Positions 20,029 through 30,446 of a stretch of DNA of 64,000 nt are shown in pieces; the first letter of the stretch is position 1; each line of letters opens with the position of its first letter. The notes beneath the pieces are model-generated. The model made no database searches. It was not told the origin of the DNA and saw nothing but the letters and a program-made list of their open reading frames with translations. Position numbers and translations under genes: made by a program. The stretch is from NCBI RefSeq assembly GCF_024448695.1, contig NZ_JAMOHY010000011.1:29403-93402 (forward strand), given 5' to 3'. This DNA is from Stutzerimonas stutzeri (GTDB taxonomy: Bacteria > Pseudomonadota > Gammaproteobacteria > Pseudomonadales > Pseudomonadaceae).

Positions 20029-22820
20029 CAGAGTACCTCCTTGCACGATTCGTCCTGACTGACGTGACCAATATTGGACAGGATCAGCAGGGTTGAGCCG
20101 ACTACCGCGAGATAAACGCCCAGGTCGAACAGCATGGCTGTGGCCAGCTCAAACTCGCCAATAAAGGGAAGATGGAAATGATCGAAGGCGGAGGTCAGGA
20201 ACGGATAACCGAATAGCCAGCTGCCCAATCCGGTCAAACATGCGATGAACACGCCAAGCCCGGCTACGCCGTGGTAGCTGAAGGGTTGACGCTGCTGCGC
20301 CCAGGTCACGCCGTGGGATATGTACTGCAGGATCAGTGCAACTGCCGTTATCAGGCCGGCAATAAAGCCGCCACCCGGCAGGTTGTGCCCGCGCAGGAAA
20401 ATGAACACGGAAATCAGCAAGGCCATCGGCAGCAAGGCACGAGACAACGCATCCAGCACCATCGGATGGCTGTCGGTACTCCACAGCCTTCCGCCATAGT
20501 CACGCAGCGGATGAGGCAGGTGCAGCCCCTTGAGCAATCCATAGATGCCCACCGCAGCAATGGCCAGTACCGCTATCTCGCCCAAGGTATCGAAACCACG
20601 GAAGTCCACAAGGATCACATTGACCACATTGGTTCCACCGCCACCGGAAACACTGTTCTCCAGGAAGAAGGACGCGATGCTGTCGTAAGGGCGCGTAAGC
20701 ACGGCATAGGTGAGCAAGGCGATCATGGTACCGAAGCCGCCGGCCAGAATCAGATCACGAAAGCTGCGCAGGCTGCTCGACTCTGCAGGAGTCCGGTCAG
20801 GCATGAAGAACAACGCCAGAATAAGCAGGATGATGGTCACCACCTCGACCGACAGCTGAGTCAACGCGAGGTCAGGCGCGGAAAAACGAGCGAAGACCAG
20901 CGCCACCATGAGCCCGACTACACTAAGCACCATGAGCGCCACCAGTCGTCTGCGGTGGAAGAGCACTGTCAGCAGCGAGGTCAGACTCAGAACCACCATT
21001 CCGCCGACGGTAATGATATCCAGCGGGGTGAGCGCAACCGGGCCACTGAGCGCCTCCAGCGGCGTAAGAGCATAGATCACCAGCACCAGCGAACTGACCA
21101 GCACCAGCATCAGATAGCGCTGCAGTGAGCCATTCTCCAGACGTTCGGTTACCCAGCGCGCGCCTGCGGTAATCTCGCTGATCACGCGCCTGAAAACGTC
21201 CAGAGAATCAACGTGGGGAAGCCCCTCGTACCAGCGAAATACCCACTTGCGCAGCCCATAGATGAGCACTCCACCGACCAGCGCAACAAAACTCATCAAC
21301 AGCGGCAGATTGAAGCCGTGCCAGATCGTCAGGCTGTATTCAGGCACCGCGCCATTCAGCGTTCCGGCAACCGCAACCGCCAGCAAGGGCGCCACGGTGT
21401 AGGCTGGCAGCATCCCGACCATCAGACAGAGCAGCACCAGGATCTCCACCGGAATCTTCATGTAGCGCGCAGGCTCATGCGGTGGGAACTTGGGCAAGTC
21501 GATCGGCTCGCCATTGAAGAACACGTCATGCACGAAACGCAGTGAATAGGCCACCGAGAAGGCACCCGCCAGGGTCGCCAGCGCCGGAATGGTCCAGTAG
21601 AAGCTGCCCAGCAAATGCTGGTCGAGGGTTTCGGCGAAAAACATTTCCTTGCTCAGGAAGCCATTGAGCAGCGGCACGCCGGCCATCGCCAACGAGGCGA
21701 TCATCGCCAGCACTGCCGTGTGCGGCATGTATTTCATCATGCCGTTGATACGCCGCATATCACGGGTACCGGTCTCGTGGTCGATGATGCCTGCGGCCAT
21801 GAACAGCGAGGCCTTGAAGGTGGCGTGGTTGATAATGTGAAAGATCGCCGCCACCGCCGCCAGGCGCGAGTCGAGACCAAATAACAGGGTGATCAGCCCC
21901 AGATGGCTGATGGTTGAGTAGGCCAGCAGCCCCTTGAGATCGTGCTGGAACAGCGCCATCACCGCACCGATCAGCAATGTCGCCAGCCCGGTCATGCTGA
22001 CCAGATAGAACCACCATTCCGAATCAGACAGAGCCGGGTACAAGCGGGCCAGCAGGAAAACCCCTGCCTTGACCATGGTGGCCGAATGCAGGAATGCCGA
22101 AACTGGCGTCGGTGCTGCCATCGCCTGCGGCAACCAGAAGTGAAACGGAAATTGCGCTGACTTGGTGAAAACGCCGAGCAGCACCAGAATCAGCGCCACG
22201 GGATACAAGGCATGGGCACGGATCAGGTCGCCCGAGACCAGCACCGTACTCAATTCATAGCTACCGACGATATGACCGATCAGCAGGATGCCGGCCAGCA
22301 ATGCCAGCCCGCCACCGCCCGTCACGGCCAATGCCATGCGAGCACCCTGACGGGCATCGGCGCGGTGATTCCAGAAGCCGATCAGCAGGAATGACGAGAG
22401 ACTGGTCAACTCCCAGAACATCAGCATCAACAGCAGGTTTTCCGACAGCACAACGCCGAGCATCGCACCCATGAACAGCAGGAAGAACCCATAGAAGCGC
22501 CCCATCGGCTCATGCTTCGACAGGTAGTAACGCGCATATAGAATGACCAGCAGGCCAATACCCAGGATCAGCAAGGCGAACAGGAAGCCCAGCCCATCAA
22601 GCCTCAGACTCAGGTTCAACCCCAGCTCCGGCAACCAGGGCAGCATCTGCACTTCGACTTCACCGTCGAACACAGCGGCACGCTTGGAAATGAGGAGAAC
22701 CAGTGCAGCCAGCGGGGCCAGACCCGCACCGAAAGCACAGGCGGACCGACCAAGCCGCTCAAACAGCAACGGCAGGCATATCCCGAGGAATGGCAGAGCG
22801 ATTATCAGCGCAAGCGCCAT
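20028..22820 (-). CDS. mnhA: Na+(K+)/H+ antiporter fused subunit A-B
   Basis: 930 residues from ATG 22820, with AAGGGG about nine bases upstream. The N-terminal 500 residues are NuoL-like ([49 protein letters not shown]). The C-terminal part carries the MrpB-like segment ([16 protein letters not shown]), so this is the fused A-B form typical of pseudomonads. It heads a six-gene operon (A-B, C, D, E, F, G) for electrogenic cation/proton exchange, used in pH and salt tolerance. Confidence 0.95.
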   Translation of the reverse strand: MALALIIALPFLGICLPLLFERLGRSACAFGAGLAPLAALVLLISKRAAVFDGEVEVQMLPWLPELGLNLSLRLDGLGFLFALLILGIGLLVILYARYYLSKHEPMGRFYGFFLLFMGAMLGVVLSENLLLMLMFWELTSLSSFLLIGFWNHRADARQGARMALAVTGGGGLALLAGILLIGHIVGSYELSTVLVSGDLIRAHALYPVALILVLLGVFTKSAQFPFHFWLPQAMAAPTPVSAFLHSATMVKAGVFLLARLYPALSDSEWWFYLVSMTGLATLLIGAVMALFQHDLKGLLAYSTISHLGLITLLFGLDSRLAAVAAIFHIINHATFKASLFMAAGIIDHETGTRDMRRINGMMKYMPHTAVLAMIASLAMAGVPLLNGFLSKEMFFAETLDQHLLGSFYWTIPALATLAGAFSVAYSLRFVHDVFFNGEPIDLPKFPPHEPARYMKIPVEILVLLCLMVGMLPAYTVAPLLAVAVAGTLNGAVPEYSLTIWHGFNLPLLMSFVALVGGVLIYGLRKWVFRWYEGLPHVDSLDVFRRVISEITAGARWVTERLENGSLQRYLMLVLVSSLVLVIYALTPLEALSGPVALTPLDIITVGGMVVLSLTSLLTVLFHRRRLVALMVLSVVGLMVALVFARFSAPDLALTQLSVEVVTIILLILALFFMPDRTPAESSSLRSFRDLILAGGFGTMIALLTYAVLTRPYDSIASFFLENSVSGGGGTNVVNVILVDFRGFDTLGEIAVLAIAAVGIYGLLKGLHLPHPLRDYGGRLWSTDSHPMVLDALSRALLPMALLISVFIFLRGHNLPGGGFIAGLITAVALILQYISHGVTWAQQRQPFSYHGVAGLGVFIACLTGLGSWLFGYPFLTSAFDHFHLPFIGEFELATAMLFDLGVYLAVVGSTLLILSNIGHVSQDESCKEVL

Positions 22821-23020
22821 GAACAAAACCCCTTGAGCCACGCAAATGCGTGGCAGTTATATCCTTTGTAGGCCAGCACTCAGCCCAAAGAGGCATGACG
22901 GCGTGCGACGATTATCCACACCGACTACCGTAACGTCATGGATTGATATATTTCTAAAAACGAAAGCGCGCTCCACTTGCGTGGACCACACTTTTCGCAT
23001 GACGGGACTCAACCTAACAA

Positions 23021-23048
23021 CTGGTGCGGTATAAAACCACCGCACCAG
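23021..23048 (-). terminator. 10-bp hairpin downstream of the glycine-zipper lipoprotein gene
   Basis: Arms CTGGTGCGGT and ACCGCACCAG enclose an eight-base loop, ten bases past the stop of the lipoprotein gene. There is no strong T tract after the second arm, so it may be a weak terminator or an mRNA 3' end structure. Confidence 0.5.
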
Positions 23049-23057
23049 CCGAAAGTA

Positions 23058-23519
23058 TCAGGGCGCTACGCGGCTGGTGCCATCGACAGTCATGACGCGC
23101 ACCCGCTGGCCAACTCGAAACACCTGATTGGGCTCGACCTGCTGGACATAGGCACGCAGACTTCCATCGTCTTCGCGCAGGGTAATCTCGACGCCTTGGG
23201 TGCGCGTGATACCTTCTTCCGCCGCAGCGCCAAGCATGCCGCCGGCCACAGCGCCGATTACAGCGGCTACTGCGCTGCCACGACCGCCGCCAACACCGCT
23301 ACCGGCAATGCCACCCACAACAGCGCCGGCACCGCCGCCTATAGGTGTCTTGGTCCCTTCGATCTTGACCGGACGGAGGGACTCAATGGTTCCGTAGCGA
23401 ACGGTCTGTACCGTTCGCGCTTCATCGCGAGAATAGGAATCACCAGTCAGATTGGATGTGCAGCCGCCCACGACCAGTGCCATGACGGCGAACGAAGCAA
23501 CTAAGACAGGGTTGCGCAT
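23058..23519 (-). CDS. SlyB-like glycine-zipper outer-membrane lipoprotein
   Basis: 153 residues from ATG 23519. The signal sequence ends in the lipobox VVGGC. The middle is a glycine-zipper membrane segment (about residues 70-115, GGGAGAVVGGIAGSGVGGG), followed by a C-terminal domain (VEITLREDDGS, RVGQRVRVM). It resembles the SlyB/PcpL family, thought to stabilise the outer membrane. It stands alone upstream of the Mrp operon on the same strand, 237 bases away. Confidence 0.85.
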   Translation of the reverse strand: MRNPVLVASFAVMALVVGGCTSNLTGDSYSRDEARTVQTVRYGTIESLRPVKIEGTKTPIGGGAGAVVGGIAGSGVGGGRGSAVAAVIGAVAGGMLGAAAEEGITRTQGVEITLREDDGSLRAYVQQVEPNQVFRVGQRVRVMTVDGTSRVAP

Positions 23520-23738
23520 ATGTACTCTCCTGAAACGACATTGATACCTGTAGCCGCCAGGGCCTGCGGCGAAGAAGCTCTTGGCAACAGACTCGCCCTG
23601 ACTCAGCATGCTCAGGCTATCCTTTGATCTTCATCCCGGCCCGACAAAACCTCAACAGGCCCTTTGTTAGACCTACTGTACCCGAGGCTATCCCGCCCCG
23701 CACAGACGAAAAGCCCTCTGCAACTCATGAGACTCTCC

Positions 23739-23969
23739 ATGGATTACTTCATCATAGCCGTCACCACTATTGCCGGACTGGCATTTCATGCCTGGCTGTT
23801 TGTGCGTTTCAGGCGCTGGGCCGACCGCGACCTGGCGCTTTCCCTGGCGGGTAATGACCCACTCAGGCGCACCTGGATACTGGAAAGACTGGCAGCCGCA
23901 AAAGCGGCGAAGGTAAAAAGAAAGGATTTACAAGACTGGCTTGAGAGGGAGCTGGAAAACCACAACTGA
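23739..23969 (+). CDS. Small membrane-anchored protein of unknown function
   Basis: 76 residues from ATG 23739 (MDYFIIAVTTIAGLAFHAWLF). One N-terminal transmembrane helix is followed by a basic, amphipathic cytoplasmic tail (ERLAAAKAAKVKRKDLQDWLE). A terminator follows at 23980. I recall a similar small hypothetical protein at this spot in other pseudomonads but know no function. The stretch between this gene and the lipoprotein gene probably holds divergent promoters. Confidence 0.75.
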   Translation: MDYFIIAVTTIAGLAFHAWLFVRFRRWADRDLALSLAGNDPLRRTWILERLAAAKAAKVKRKDLQDWLERELENHN

Positions 23970-23979
23970 TCGAGCCGAC

Positions 23980-24012
23980 AGCCGCTCCGGCGTTGCACCA
24001 GAGCGGCTTTTC
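23980..24012 (+). terminator. Intrinsic terminator between the small membrane gene and pdxH
   Basis: Arms AGCCGCTC and GAGCGGCT with a 13-base loop, followed by TTTTC on the plus strand. It lies between convergent genes. Confidence 0.7.
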
Positions 24013-24020
24013 ATGCGCGC

Positions 24021-24668
24021 TTAGGGCGCAAGACGCTCACACTGCCAATCACTGGCTACAAGCCGGTAATTGAGTCGATCATGCAGTCGACTCGAACGAC
24101 CCTGCCAAAACTCCATGCGTTCGGGGAGCAACCGATAACCGCCCCAGTGCGGCGGGCAATGCGGTTCTTTGTCGAGGAAACGCTGCTCGGCCTCGGCAAG
24201 CAGCCTCTCCAGTTCGGCACGGTCGCGGATCACCCGGCTCTGTGGCGAAGCCCAGGCGCCAAGACGACTGCCCAGAGGCCGCACCTGATAATAGGCGTCC
24301 GAGTCGGCAGCACTGACCTTCTCGACCCGCCCTTCGATGCGCACCTGCCGTTCAAGACTCGGCCAGAAAAATGTCATCGCCGCAAACGGACAGGCTTCAA
24401 GTTGTTCCGCCTTGGCGCTTTCGTAGTTGCTGAAAAAGGTGAAGCCGCGCTCGTCCAGCGCCTTGAGCAGCAGCACGCGGCAATGCGGACGGCCCCCGGC
24501 GTCAACCGTGGCGAGAGTCATGGCATTCGGTTCGACCGGCAATTGCTCGGTCTGAACCGCATCACTGAACCACTGGCGGAACAGGCCGAAAGGCTCATTC
24601 GGCGCATTGGTTTCACTGAGTCCATCACGCGTGTAGTCGCGGCGCATATCGGCCAGGGTCTGAGTCAT
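24021..24668 (-). CDS. pdxH: Pyridoxamine 5'-phosphate oxidase
   Basis: 215 residues from ATG 24668 ([19 protein letters not shown]). The FMN and PLP signatures are present: [38 protein letters not shown], and the C-terminal [10 protein letters not shown] followed by a conserved CERLAP end. It oxidises pyridoxamine or pyridoxine phosphate to pyridoxal 5'-phosphate. Confidence 0.97.
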   Translation of the reverse strand: MTQTLADMRRDYTRDGLSETNAPNEPFGLFRQWFSDAVQTEQLPVEPNAMTLATVDAGGRPHCRVLLLKALDERGFTFFSNYESAKAEQLEACPFAAMTFFWPSLERQVRIEGRVEKVSAADSDAYYQVRPLGSRLGAWASPQSRVIRDRAELERLLAEAEQRFLDKEPHCPPHWGGYRLLPERMEFWQGRSSRLHDRLNYRLVASDWQCERLAP

Positions 24669-24788
24669 CGCGGCATTCCTGAAACAGTCGAAGTCGAAGC
24701 TTAGTCGGTTTGGGACCACACTCCGCTTGATTCAGCGCAAAACAAGCTCAAACAGACACTTCCTGCCTCCAATCGGGAACAGCATGGA

Positions 24789-25424
24789 TTACTTGGCTTT
24801 GCTGACTTCGGCTGCGGCTATCCGGGTCGGCTCGGCTGGCGCTGGCGGCGTGCTGTATTGGCTGATCAAGGCCAGCAGCGTGGTTTGCGGCGCAAGCATC
24901 ATCTCGACACGACGATTCAGTGCACGACCTTCTTCATGTTCGTTGGAGGCACGAGGCATGTCCGAACCCACTCCTCGAATCCGCAAGCGGTCATGCTTGA
25001 GTCCGCTGAGGCGAAAGATGGCAGCCACGGCGCCTGCACGCTGACGACTGATGTCGCGATTGATTTCCAGCGAGCCGGTACTGTCGGCATGTCCAAGAAC
25101 CACTACGGCGGTTTTTTCATCGCCCTCGACCATCTTTGCCACACGACTGATTGGCCCCAGAGTCACAGGCAGCAACATGCCTGGACGGTCTGGATTGAAG
25201 GTGGCATCCACCGGCGCCGTGACCACCAGCATGCCCTTGCGTCGCTCGACTTCAAAACGGCTTTCCTTCAGCGCATCGCGTAGACGCGGCTCATAATCAT
25301 CCAGCCAGGCGTGATCAATCACCGGCTCTGGCGCAGCCGCCGTTTCAGCAGGCTTTTCACTTTTCGAGCTGCAGCCGGCAAGGGCCATGAGGACAATCAG
25401 GGATGCGCTTTTCAGCAGGTTCAT
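24789..25424 (-). CDS. OmpA-family peptidoglycan-binding lipoprotein
   Basis: 211 residues from ATG 25424 (MNLLKSASLIVLMALAGC, lipobox LAGC). The C-terminal half is an OmpA-like domain (VVVLGHADSTGSLEINRDISRQRAGAV; RIRGVGSDMPRASNEHEEGRALNRRVEM). It probably anchors to peptidoglycan from the membrane. Position 3' of pdxH matches P. aeruginosa (PA1048 as remembered). A longer ORF up to 25559 would have no secretion signal. Confidence 0.9.
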   Translation of the reverse strand: MNLLKSASLIVLMALAGCSSKSEKPAETAAAPEPVIDHAWLDDYEPRLRDALKESRFEVERRKGMLVVTAPVDATFNPDRPGMLLPVTLGPISRVAKMVEGDEKTAVVVLGHADSTGSLEINRDISRQRAGAVAAIFRLSGLKHDRLRIRGVGSDMPRASNEHEEGRALNRRVEMMLAPQTTLLALISQYSTPPAPAEPTRIAAAEVSKAK

Positions 25425-25555
25425 GTAGCAGATTCCGTGAAAGTGAATGGTGATGCTGCAGGTAGCAGGCAGGCAGCTTAAGCAAGGATTTGCTTCAGAT
25501 TGTGGACGCAGGTCCTTGTTCTGAAAAGTCGTGTTGCCACAAACAGACGAGCGGC

Positions 25556-26704
25556 TCACCCCAGACAGGCTTTTACCGTTCGCGCCAGGCGCTGCGCCCG
25601 AGGGTCCATCAACACGTAAGGACCCAAGCTGTTGGTAACAAAACCGAATGCCAGCTCGCGCTGCGGATCAGCAAAGCCAATACAGCCTCCCGCGCCCGGA
25701 TGGCCAAAGGCACCCGGCCCCATACCGAAGGTCGCATTGGCCACATCCGGCTGATCCAACCAGCATCCCAGCGCAAAGCGGGTACGTGTCAGCAGGGTGC
25801 GATCTTCGCCGATACTGTGCTCACGTGTCATTTCTGTCAGCAACATCGGTTCAAGCAGGTCTCCGTTGAGAAGCCCCTGGTAAAAGCCGGCCAGTGAGCG
25901 CGCATTGCCATGTCCGTTGGCCGCAGGCTGCGCCATACGCCGCCATTCGGGCTTGTTGGCGCTGTTCATGACTGACGGAGGATTGGCAAAGGCCCGAGCA
26001 GTCAGCGATTGCGGATCGCTCATCATCGCCTTCAGTAGACGCTGACTGGCCGCGTCACCCGGATTATTCTTCAGCCGCGTCAGGTAGGCGACACGATCAT
26101 CTTCGTCAGCGGCAAGTCCGAGATGGAAATCCAGGTTTAGCGGGCGGGCGGTTCGCGCGACTATCGCCTCGCCCGGCTCCCGCCCGTCGGCGCGGCGAAT
26201 CAGCTCGCCCAGCAGCCAGCCATAAGTGATCGCGGCGTAGCCATGACCATCCCCAGGCGCCCACCAGGGACGCTCAGCTGCGAGCGCAGCAGTCATGGCA
26301 TTCCAGTCGTACAGGGCTTCTGCGGGAAGCGGTTGCCGTATCGCTGGCAATCCAGCCTGATGACACAGCAATTGGCGAAGGGTGATGGCCTGCTTGCCGT
26401 TTGCGGCAAACTCGGGCCACAGCCTTGCAACTGGCGCGTCCAGCTCAAGCTTGCCCTCTTCAACCAGCTGTAACGCCGCCACCGCCGTAAAGGTCTTGGT
26501 GCAGGAAAACAGATTGACCAGGGTGTCGCCTTGCCACACCTGCTCGCCCGCATTGTCGGCGGTACCTGCCCAGAGATCGATTACGGTTTGCGCGCCGACT
26601 TTCACGCAAATCGCCGCACCACGCTGCCCAGCCTGCTCGAACAACTTCTGAAAGCAGTCTCTGACCGCCTCAAAACGAAGATCGAAATAGCCTTGAATCT
26701 GCAT
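25556..26704 (-). CDS. Beta-lactamase-fold serine hydrolase/esterase (EstB-like)
   Basis: 382 residues from ATG 26704 (MQIQGYFDLRFEAVRD). The catalytic SxxK motif is SCTK (LFSCTKTFTAVAAL), and the Tyr region is in HGYAAITYGWLLGEL. This is the class C-like family that includes esterase EstB and D-aminopeptidases. No signal peptide is visible, so it is probably cytoplasmic. The substrate is unknown. It starts 34 bases after the dinG stop on the same strand. Confidence 0.88.
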   Translation of the reverse strand: MQIQGYFDLRFEAVRDCFQKLFEQAGQRGAAICVKVGAQTVIDLWAGTADNAGEQVWQGDTLVNLFSCTKTFTAVAALQLVEEGKLELDAPVARLWPEFAANGKQAITLRQLLCHQAGLPAIRQPLPAEALYDWNAMTAALAAERPWWAPGDGHGYAAITYGWLLGELIRRADGREPGEAIVARTARPLNLDFHLGLAADEDDRVAYLTRLKNNPGDAASQRLLKAMMSDPQSLTARAFANPPSVMNSANKPEWRRMAQPAANGHGNARSLAGFYQGLLNGDLLEPMLLTEMTREHSIGEDRTLLTRTRFALGCWLDQPDVANATFGMGPGAFGHPGAGGCIGFADPQRELAFGFVTNSLGPYVLMDPRAQRLARTVKACLG

Positions 26705-26738
26705 GAGTATCTCTCTGGACAGTGTTTCAGTGGGCCTG

Positions 26739-28883
26739 CTAACCGATTTCCCGGCGAAACGGCGGCAAGGCATTCAGGATGGCCTTGCCGTAACGCTGGG
26801 TTACCACCCGCCGGTCGAGCAGGGTAATGGTGCCGCGATCCTCTTCGCTACGCAGCAAGCGACCACAAGCCTGCACCAGGCGAAGGGATGCATCAGGTAC
26901 CGAAATCTCCATGAACGGGTTGCCACCGCGTGCCTCGATCCATTCTGCCAGCGCCGCCTCGACCGGATCATCAGGTACCGCAAAGGGAATCTTGGCGATC
27001 ACCACATGTTCGCAATAAGCACCGGGCAGGTCGACGCCCTCGGAAAAACTGGCCAACCCGAAGAGCACGCTGTCCTTACCGTCATCCACGCGCGCCTTGT
27101 GCTTGTTCAGGGTTTCCTGTTTGGACAAATTGCCCTGGATCAGCACCCGCTGCCGCCAGTTGCGCTCCAGACCGTCGAATACATCCTGCATCTGCTTGCG
27201 CGACGAGAACAGCACCAGCGTCCCGCGCGAGCCCTCCACCAACTGCGGCAGCTCACGCACAATCGCCGCCGTATGCGCCGTAGCGTCACGCGGATCGGCG
27301 TTCAGATCGGGTATCCGCAGCACACCGGCATCGGCATGGTGGAAGGGGCTTGGTACCACGGCGGTTACCGCGCAGCGCGGCAATCCGGCGCGCATTCGAT
27401 AACGGTCGAAACTGTTCAGCGCAGTGAGCGTCGCAGAGGTCACCAGCGCGCCATAGCAAACATTCCACAAATTGCGCCGCAGGGTTTCAGCCGCGAGAAT
27501 AGGACTGGCATTGACCTCGATATCAAACAGCGCACCACCCTCGGCCAGGGTCAGCCAGCGGGCCATAGGCGGACTGTCTTCAGGATCATCGACAGTGAAC
27601 GCTGTCCACAGCTCCCAGTTGCCCTGAGCTCGCGTCAGCAGGCTACCGAACAGTGGATACCATTCCTCGGCCTGATGACTGGCAATACCGACGCCCGCCT
27701 CGCCATCCATCGCTTCCTTGAGCAGCTCGGCAAGGCGCGTGAACAGGTCGGTGAGTTTGGAAAACCCCTTCTTGAGTTCAATGCCCATTTCAAGCAGATG
27801 TTCAGGCACCAGGCCGCCGACAAACCTGTGTCTGGGTCTCTCTCGCCCCTCCATGTCTTCGCCAGCCCTGAAGTCGGCCAGCTGTTCACAGGCGCTGAAC
27901 ATGAACTGTTGCTGGCTGCGCAGATCGCGGGCAATTTCCGGCACCGCCTCGATCAATCGGCCAAGATCGCCTGGCAATGGATGCAGGGCAAGCAGTTTGG
28001 TCAGATTCTTCTCGACCTGGCCGAGCCAGTCGGCTGTTGAACGCAGACGGGTAAAGTGAGCGAAGTGGCCGATAGCCTTGTCAGGCAAATGGTGACCTTC
28101 GTCAAACACATAGAGCGTGTCACGCGGGTCGGGCAGCACCGCACCGCCGCCAAGCGCCAGATCCGCAAGAACCATATCGTGGTTGGTCACGATGACATCG
28201 ACCTTGGTCATGCCCTCGCGCGCCTTGTAGAAAGCGCACTGCTGGAAATTCGGACAGTGGCGACCGGTGCATTGGCTGTGATCGGTGGTCAACCGTGCCC
28301 AGTCAGGGTCGGCCAACTCTTCCGGCCAGCTGTCACGATCACCATCCCAGCGATTGCCGGCGAGCTTTTCGATCATGCTGCCGAAGAGTTTCTGGCTGCG
28401 CTCATCCACGTCGATACGAAAGCCTTCCTCCTCGAACAGCTGAGCCGTAGCGCTTTGCGCCTGCCCTTCCTGCAGCAGCACATCAAGCTTGGACAGACAC
28501 AGATAGCGACCCCGTCCCTTGGCCAGCGCAAACGAAAAGTTCAGGCCGCTGTTACGCATCAGATCCGGTAGATCCTTGTGCACGATCTGCTCCTGCAAGG
28601 CGACCGTCGCGGTGGCGATGACCAGACGCTTGCCAGCCGCCTTGGCCGCAGGAATCGCTGCCAGGCTGTAGGCGACTGTCTTGCCAGTCCCGGTGCCGGC
28701 CTCGACTGCAACGATGGCCGGCTCGCCGTCGCGGCGGCCTTCATCATCAGCCTTGATCGCACCCAGCACTTTCGCTATTTCAGCAATCATCAGGCGCTGG
28801 CCATAACGGGGCTTCAGGCTTTTGGCCTCGAGAAAGCGAGAGTAGGCGCCCTGGATCTGGGTCTTGAGTTCAGTGCTGAGCAT
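26739..28883 (-). CDS. dinG: ATP-dependent DNA helicase DinG
   Basis: 714 residues from ATG 28883 (MLSTELKTQIQGAYSRF). The XPD-like superfamily 2 signatures are present: Walker A AGTGTGKTVAYSLAA, a DEGH box (YVFDEGHHL), and the Fe-S cysteines (a Cys in RYLCLSK and three in SQCTGRHCPNFQQC). DinG unwinds 5' flaps, R-loops and G-quadruplexes, often as part of the SOS response. No confident LexA box was found upstream. Confidence 0.96.
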   Translation of the reverse strand: MLSTELKTQIQGAYSRFLEAKSLKPRYGQRLMIAEIAKVLGAIKADDEGRRDGEPAIVAVEAGTGTGKTVAYSLAAIPAAKAAGKRLVIATATVALQEQIVHKDLPDLMRNSGLNFSFALAKGRGRYLCLSKLDVLLQEGQAQSATAQLFEEEGFRIDVDERSQKLFGSMIEKLAGNRWDGDRDSWPEELADPDWARLTTDHSQCTGRHCPNFQQCAFYKAREGMTKVDVIVTNHDMVLADLALGGGAVLPDPRDTLYVFDEGHHLPDKAIGHFAHFTRLRSTADWLGQVEKNLTKLLALHPLPGDLGRLIEAVPEIARDLRSQQQFMFSACEQLADFRAGEDMEGRERPRHRFVGGLVPEHLLEMGIELKKGFSKLTDLFTRLAELLKEAMDGEAGVGIASHQAEEWYPLFGSLLTRAQGNWELWTAFTVDDPEDSPPMARWLTLAEGGALFDIEVNASPILAAETLRRNLWNVCYGALVTSATLTALNSFDRYRMRAGLPRCAVTAVVPSPFHHADAGVLRIPDLNADPRDATAHTAAIVRELPQLVEGSRGTLVLFSSRKQMQDVFDGLERNWRQRVLIQGNLSKQETLNKHKARVDDGKDSVLFGLASFSEGVDLPGAYCEHVVIAKIPFAVPDDPVEAALAEWIEARGGNPFMEISVPDASLRLVQACGRLLRSEEDRGTITLLDRRVVTQRYGKAILNALPPFRREIG

Positions 28884-28968
28884 GGGCGTGGGGGCTGTAT
28901 ATATTTTCAGTACTTCGTAGGGATGGCTATGATAGCGCGCGTTTCCCCAACTGCCACCGGAGATTTCC

Positions 28969-29433
28969 ATGACGACTTTCGCCCTGCTCTATTCGCTGCA
29001 TGTGCTCGCTGCCATGATCTGGGTTGGCGGCATGTTCTTCGCCTGGATGGTGCTGCGGCCCGCCGCCGTTTCCGAGCTGCAGCCACCCGAACGTCTGAAA
29101 CTCTGGGCCGAGGTGTTTCGTCGCTTTTTCCACTGGGTCTGGGCTTCGTTGCTGATACTGCCGATCAGCGGTATCGGCCTCTGGCACATGCGCTTTGACA
29201 GCCTGGCCGCAGCACCTCGCTATGTACATGTCATGGCGGGTCTGTTCCTGGTCATGCTGGCGCTATTCCTGCGTATCCAACTGCTGCAACTACCCGAACT
29301 CAGACGCACAATTGCCGCGCAGAACTGGCCTGAAGGCGGCGCAATCCTGGGTCATATCCGCAAGCTGGTGGGTATCAACCTGTTACTGGGCCTGCTGGTA
29401 GTGGCATTGGCCAGTGCTCGCCCGCTGTTCTGA
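28969..29433 (+). CDS. CopD-family integral membrane protein
   Basis: 154 residues, four transmembrane helices, starting MTTFALLYSLHVLAAMIWVGGMFFAWMV. The conserved His in the first helix and HVMAGLFLVMLALFLR later resemble the CopD/YqaA membrane domain linked to copper or heme. It stands alone, divergent from dinG, with no copC neighbour, so a copper role is only inferred. Confidence 0.8.
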   Translation: MTTFALLYSLHVLAAMIWVGGMFFAWMVLRPAAVSELQPPERLKLWAEVFRRFFHWVWASLLILPISGIGLWHMRFDSLAAAPRYVHVMAGLFLVMLALFLRIQLLQLPELRRTIAAQNWPEGGAILGHIRKLVGINLLLGLLVVALASARPLF

Positions 29434-29497
29434 CAGGCCATTGCAAAACCACCTACGTTTTCAGCAGCCGCGTAAGAGTTTTTTGTCGCGCATGAAA

Positions 29498-29521
29498 AAG
29501 CCGGGCGAGATGCCCGGCTTC
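29498..29521. terminator. Bidirectional intrinsic terminator
   Basis: Arms AAGCCGGGC and GCCCGGCTT with a short loop, preceded by an A tract and followed by T-rich sequence. It lies between the convergent CopD-like gene and the OmpA-family gene. Confidence 0.85.
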
Positions 29522-29538
29522 GTTGTTTCACACGTCCA

Positions 29539-30177
29539 TCATGGACGCGCTTCTACCTCAGCCTCAACACGGCGGTTGATGGCACGACCTTCCTCTGTCG
29601 AGTTATCCGCGACCGGACGGGACTCACCATAGCCGACGGCATCGACACGGCTGGCATCCAGCCCGTGCTGATTGACCAGCACATCGCGCACAGCATTGGC
29701 ACGTCGCTCGGACAAACGCTGGTTGTAGGCATCGGTACCTACCGAGTCGGTATGACCCTCGACAACGGTTGACGTCTGGCCGTACTGCTTCATGAAGTCC
29801 GCCAGATCCTGGATGTCACTCATGCTGTCCTGCTTGACCACGGCACGATCGAAATCGAATTTGACGTCGAGTTCGACACGTACAGGCTCGGCCATCGGCT
29901 CGGGCTCCGACTGGGCAACCGGAGTGGGTTCGACGGTTTCAACCAAGGCCACTGTCTGCTCCTCGGTACCGTTGGCCCAGCAGTATGCCGCCGCTACACC
30001 ACCACCGATCAAGGCACCATAGCCGGCGTAAGTGCTGCTTTCAATCGCGCCCAACGCGGCGCCAGTGACACCGCCGACCGCGGCGCAGGTGGGCCAATCC
30101 TGTTTCTGTACCCCTGCACAACCGGCCAGAAAGGTAGTCATTACAATCACGGGTACTGCTGTCCGTAAGGTACTCAT
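29539..30177 (-). CDS. OmpA-family lipoprotein with glycine-zipper segment
   Basis: 212 residues. Signal peptide with lipobox LAGC (FLAGCAGVQKQDW), then a glycine-zipper-like stretch (GGVTGAALGAIESS), a Pro/Glu-rich linker, and a C-terminal OmpA domain (VVEGHTDSVGTDAYNQRLSERRA; GYGESRPVADN). It is likely an outer-membrane lipoprotein bound to peptidoglycan. A 268-base intergenic space lies between it and the divergent ychJ gene and must contain both promoters; no boxes were assigned. Confidence 0.9.
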   Translation of the reverse strand: MSTLRTAVPVIVMTTFLAGCAGVQKQDWPTCAAVGGVTGAALGAIESSTYAGYGALIGGGVAAAYCWANGTEEQTVALVETVEPTPVAQSEPEPMAEPVRVELDVKFDFDRAVVKQDSMSDIQDLADFMKQYGQTSTVVEGHTDSVGTDAYNQRLSERRANAVRDVLVNQHGLDASRVDAVGYGESRPVADNSTEEGRAINRRVEAEVEARP

Positions 30178-30446
30178 CGGTAAAGCCTCCTGGTATGAAA
30201 TCGGCTAGAGCCATGCGGTGGCGCATAAACAGCTCCAGTTATAACGAGACTAGGCCGGCAAGCGCCGCCGCGCTAGTCTTTAAGCCCATGCAGGCTTCAA
30301 AAAGACGCGCAGAGAGCATAAAAGAACGAACAGGCCCTGCTCACTGCATCTGTGACTCACTCAGGCGCTGGCAGGTTCCGAGTCGTTGCTGCACAAATCG
30401 GCGCTGATCCACAGATGCCGTAACAAGACCGAATAGTGAATTGACA

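Noticed and set aside
26703..28040. 445-codon plus-strand ORF over dinG
   Set aside because: Shadow of dinG; composition is that of antisense high-GC DNA.
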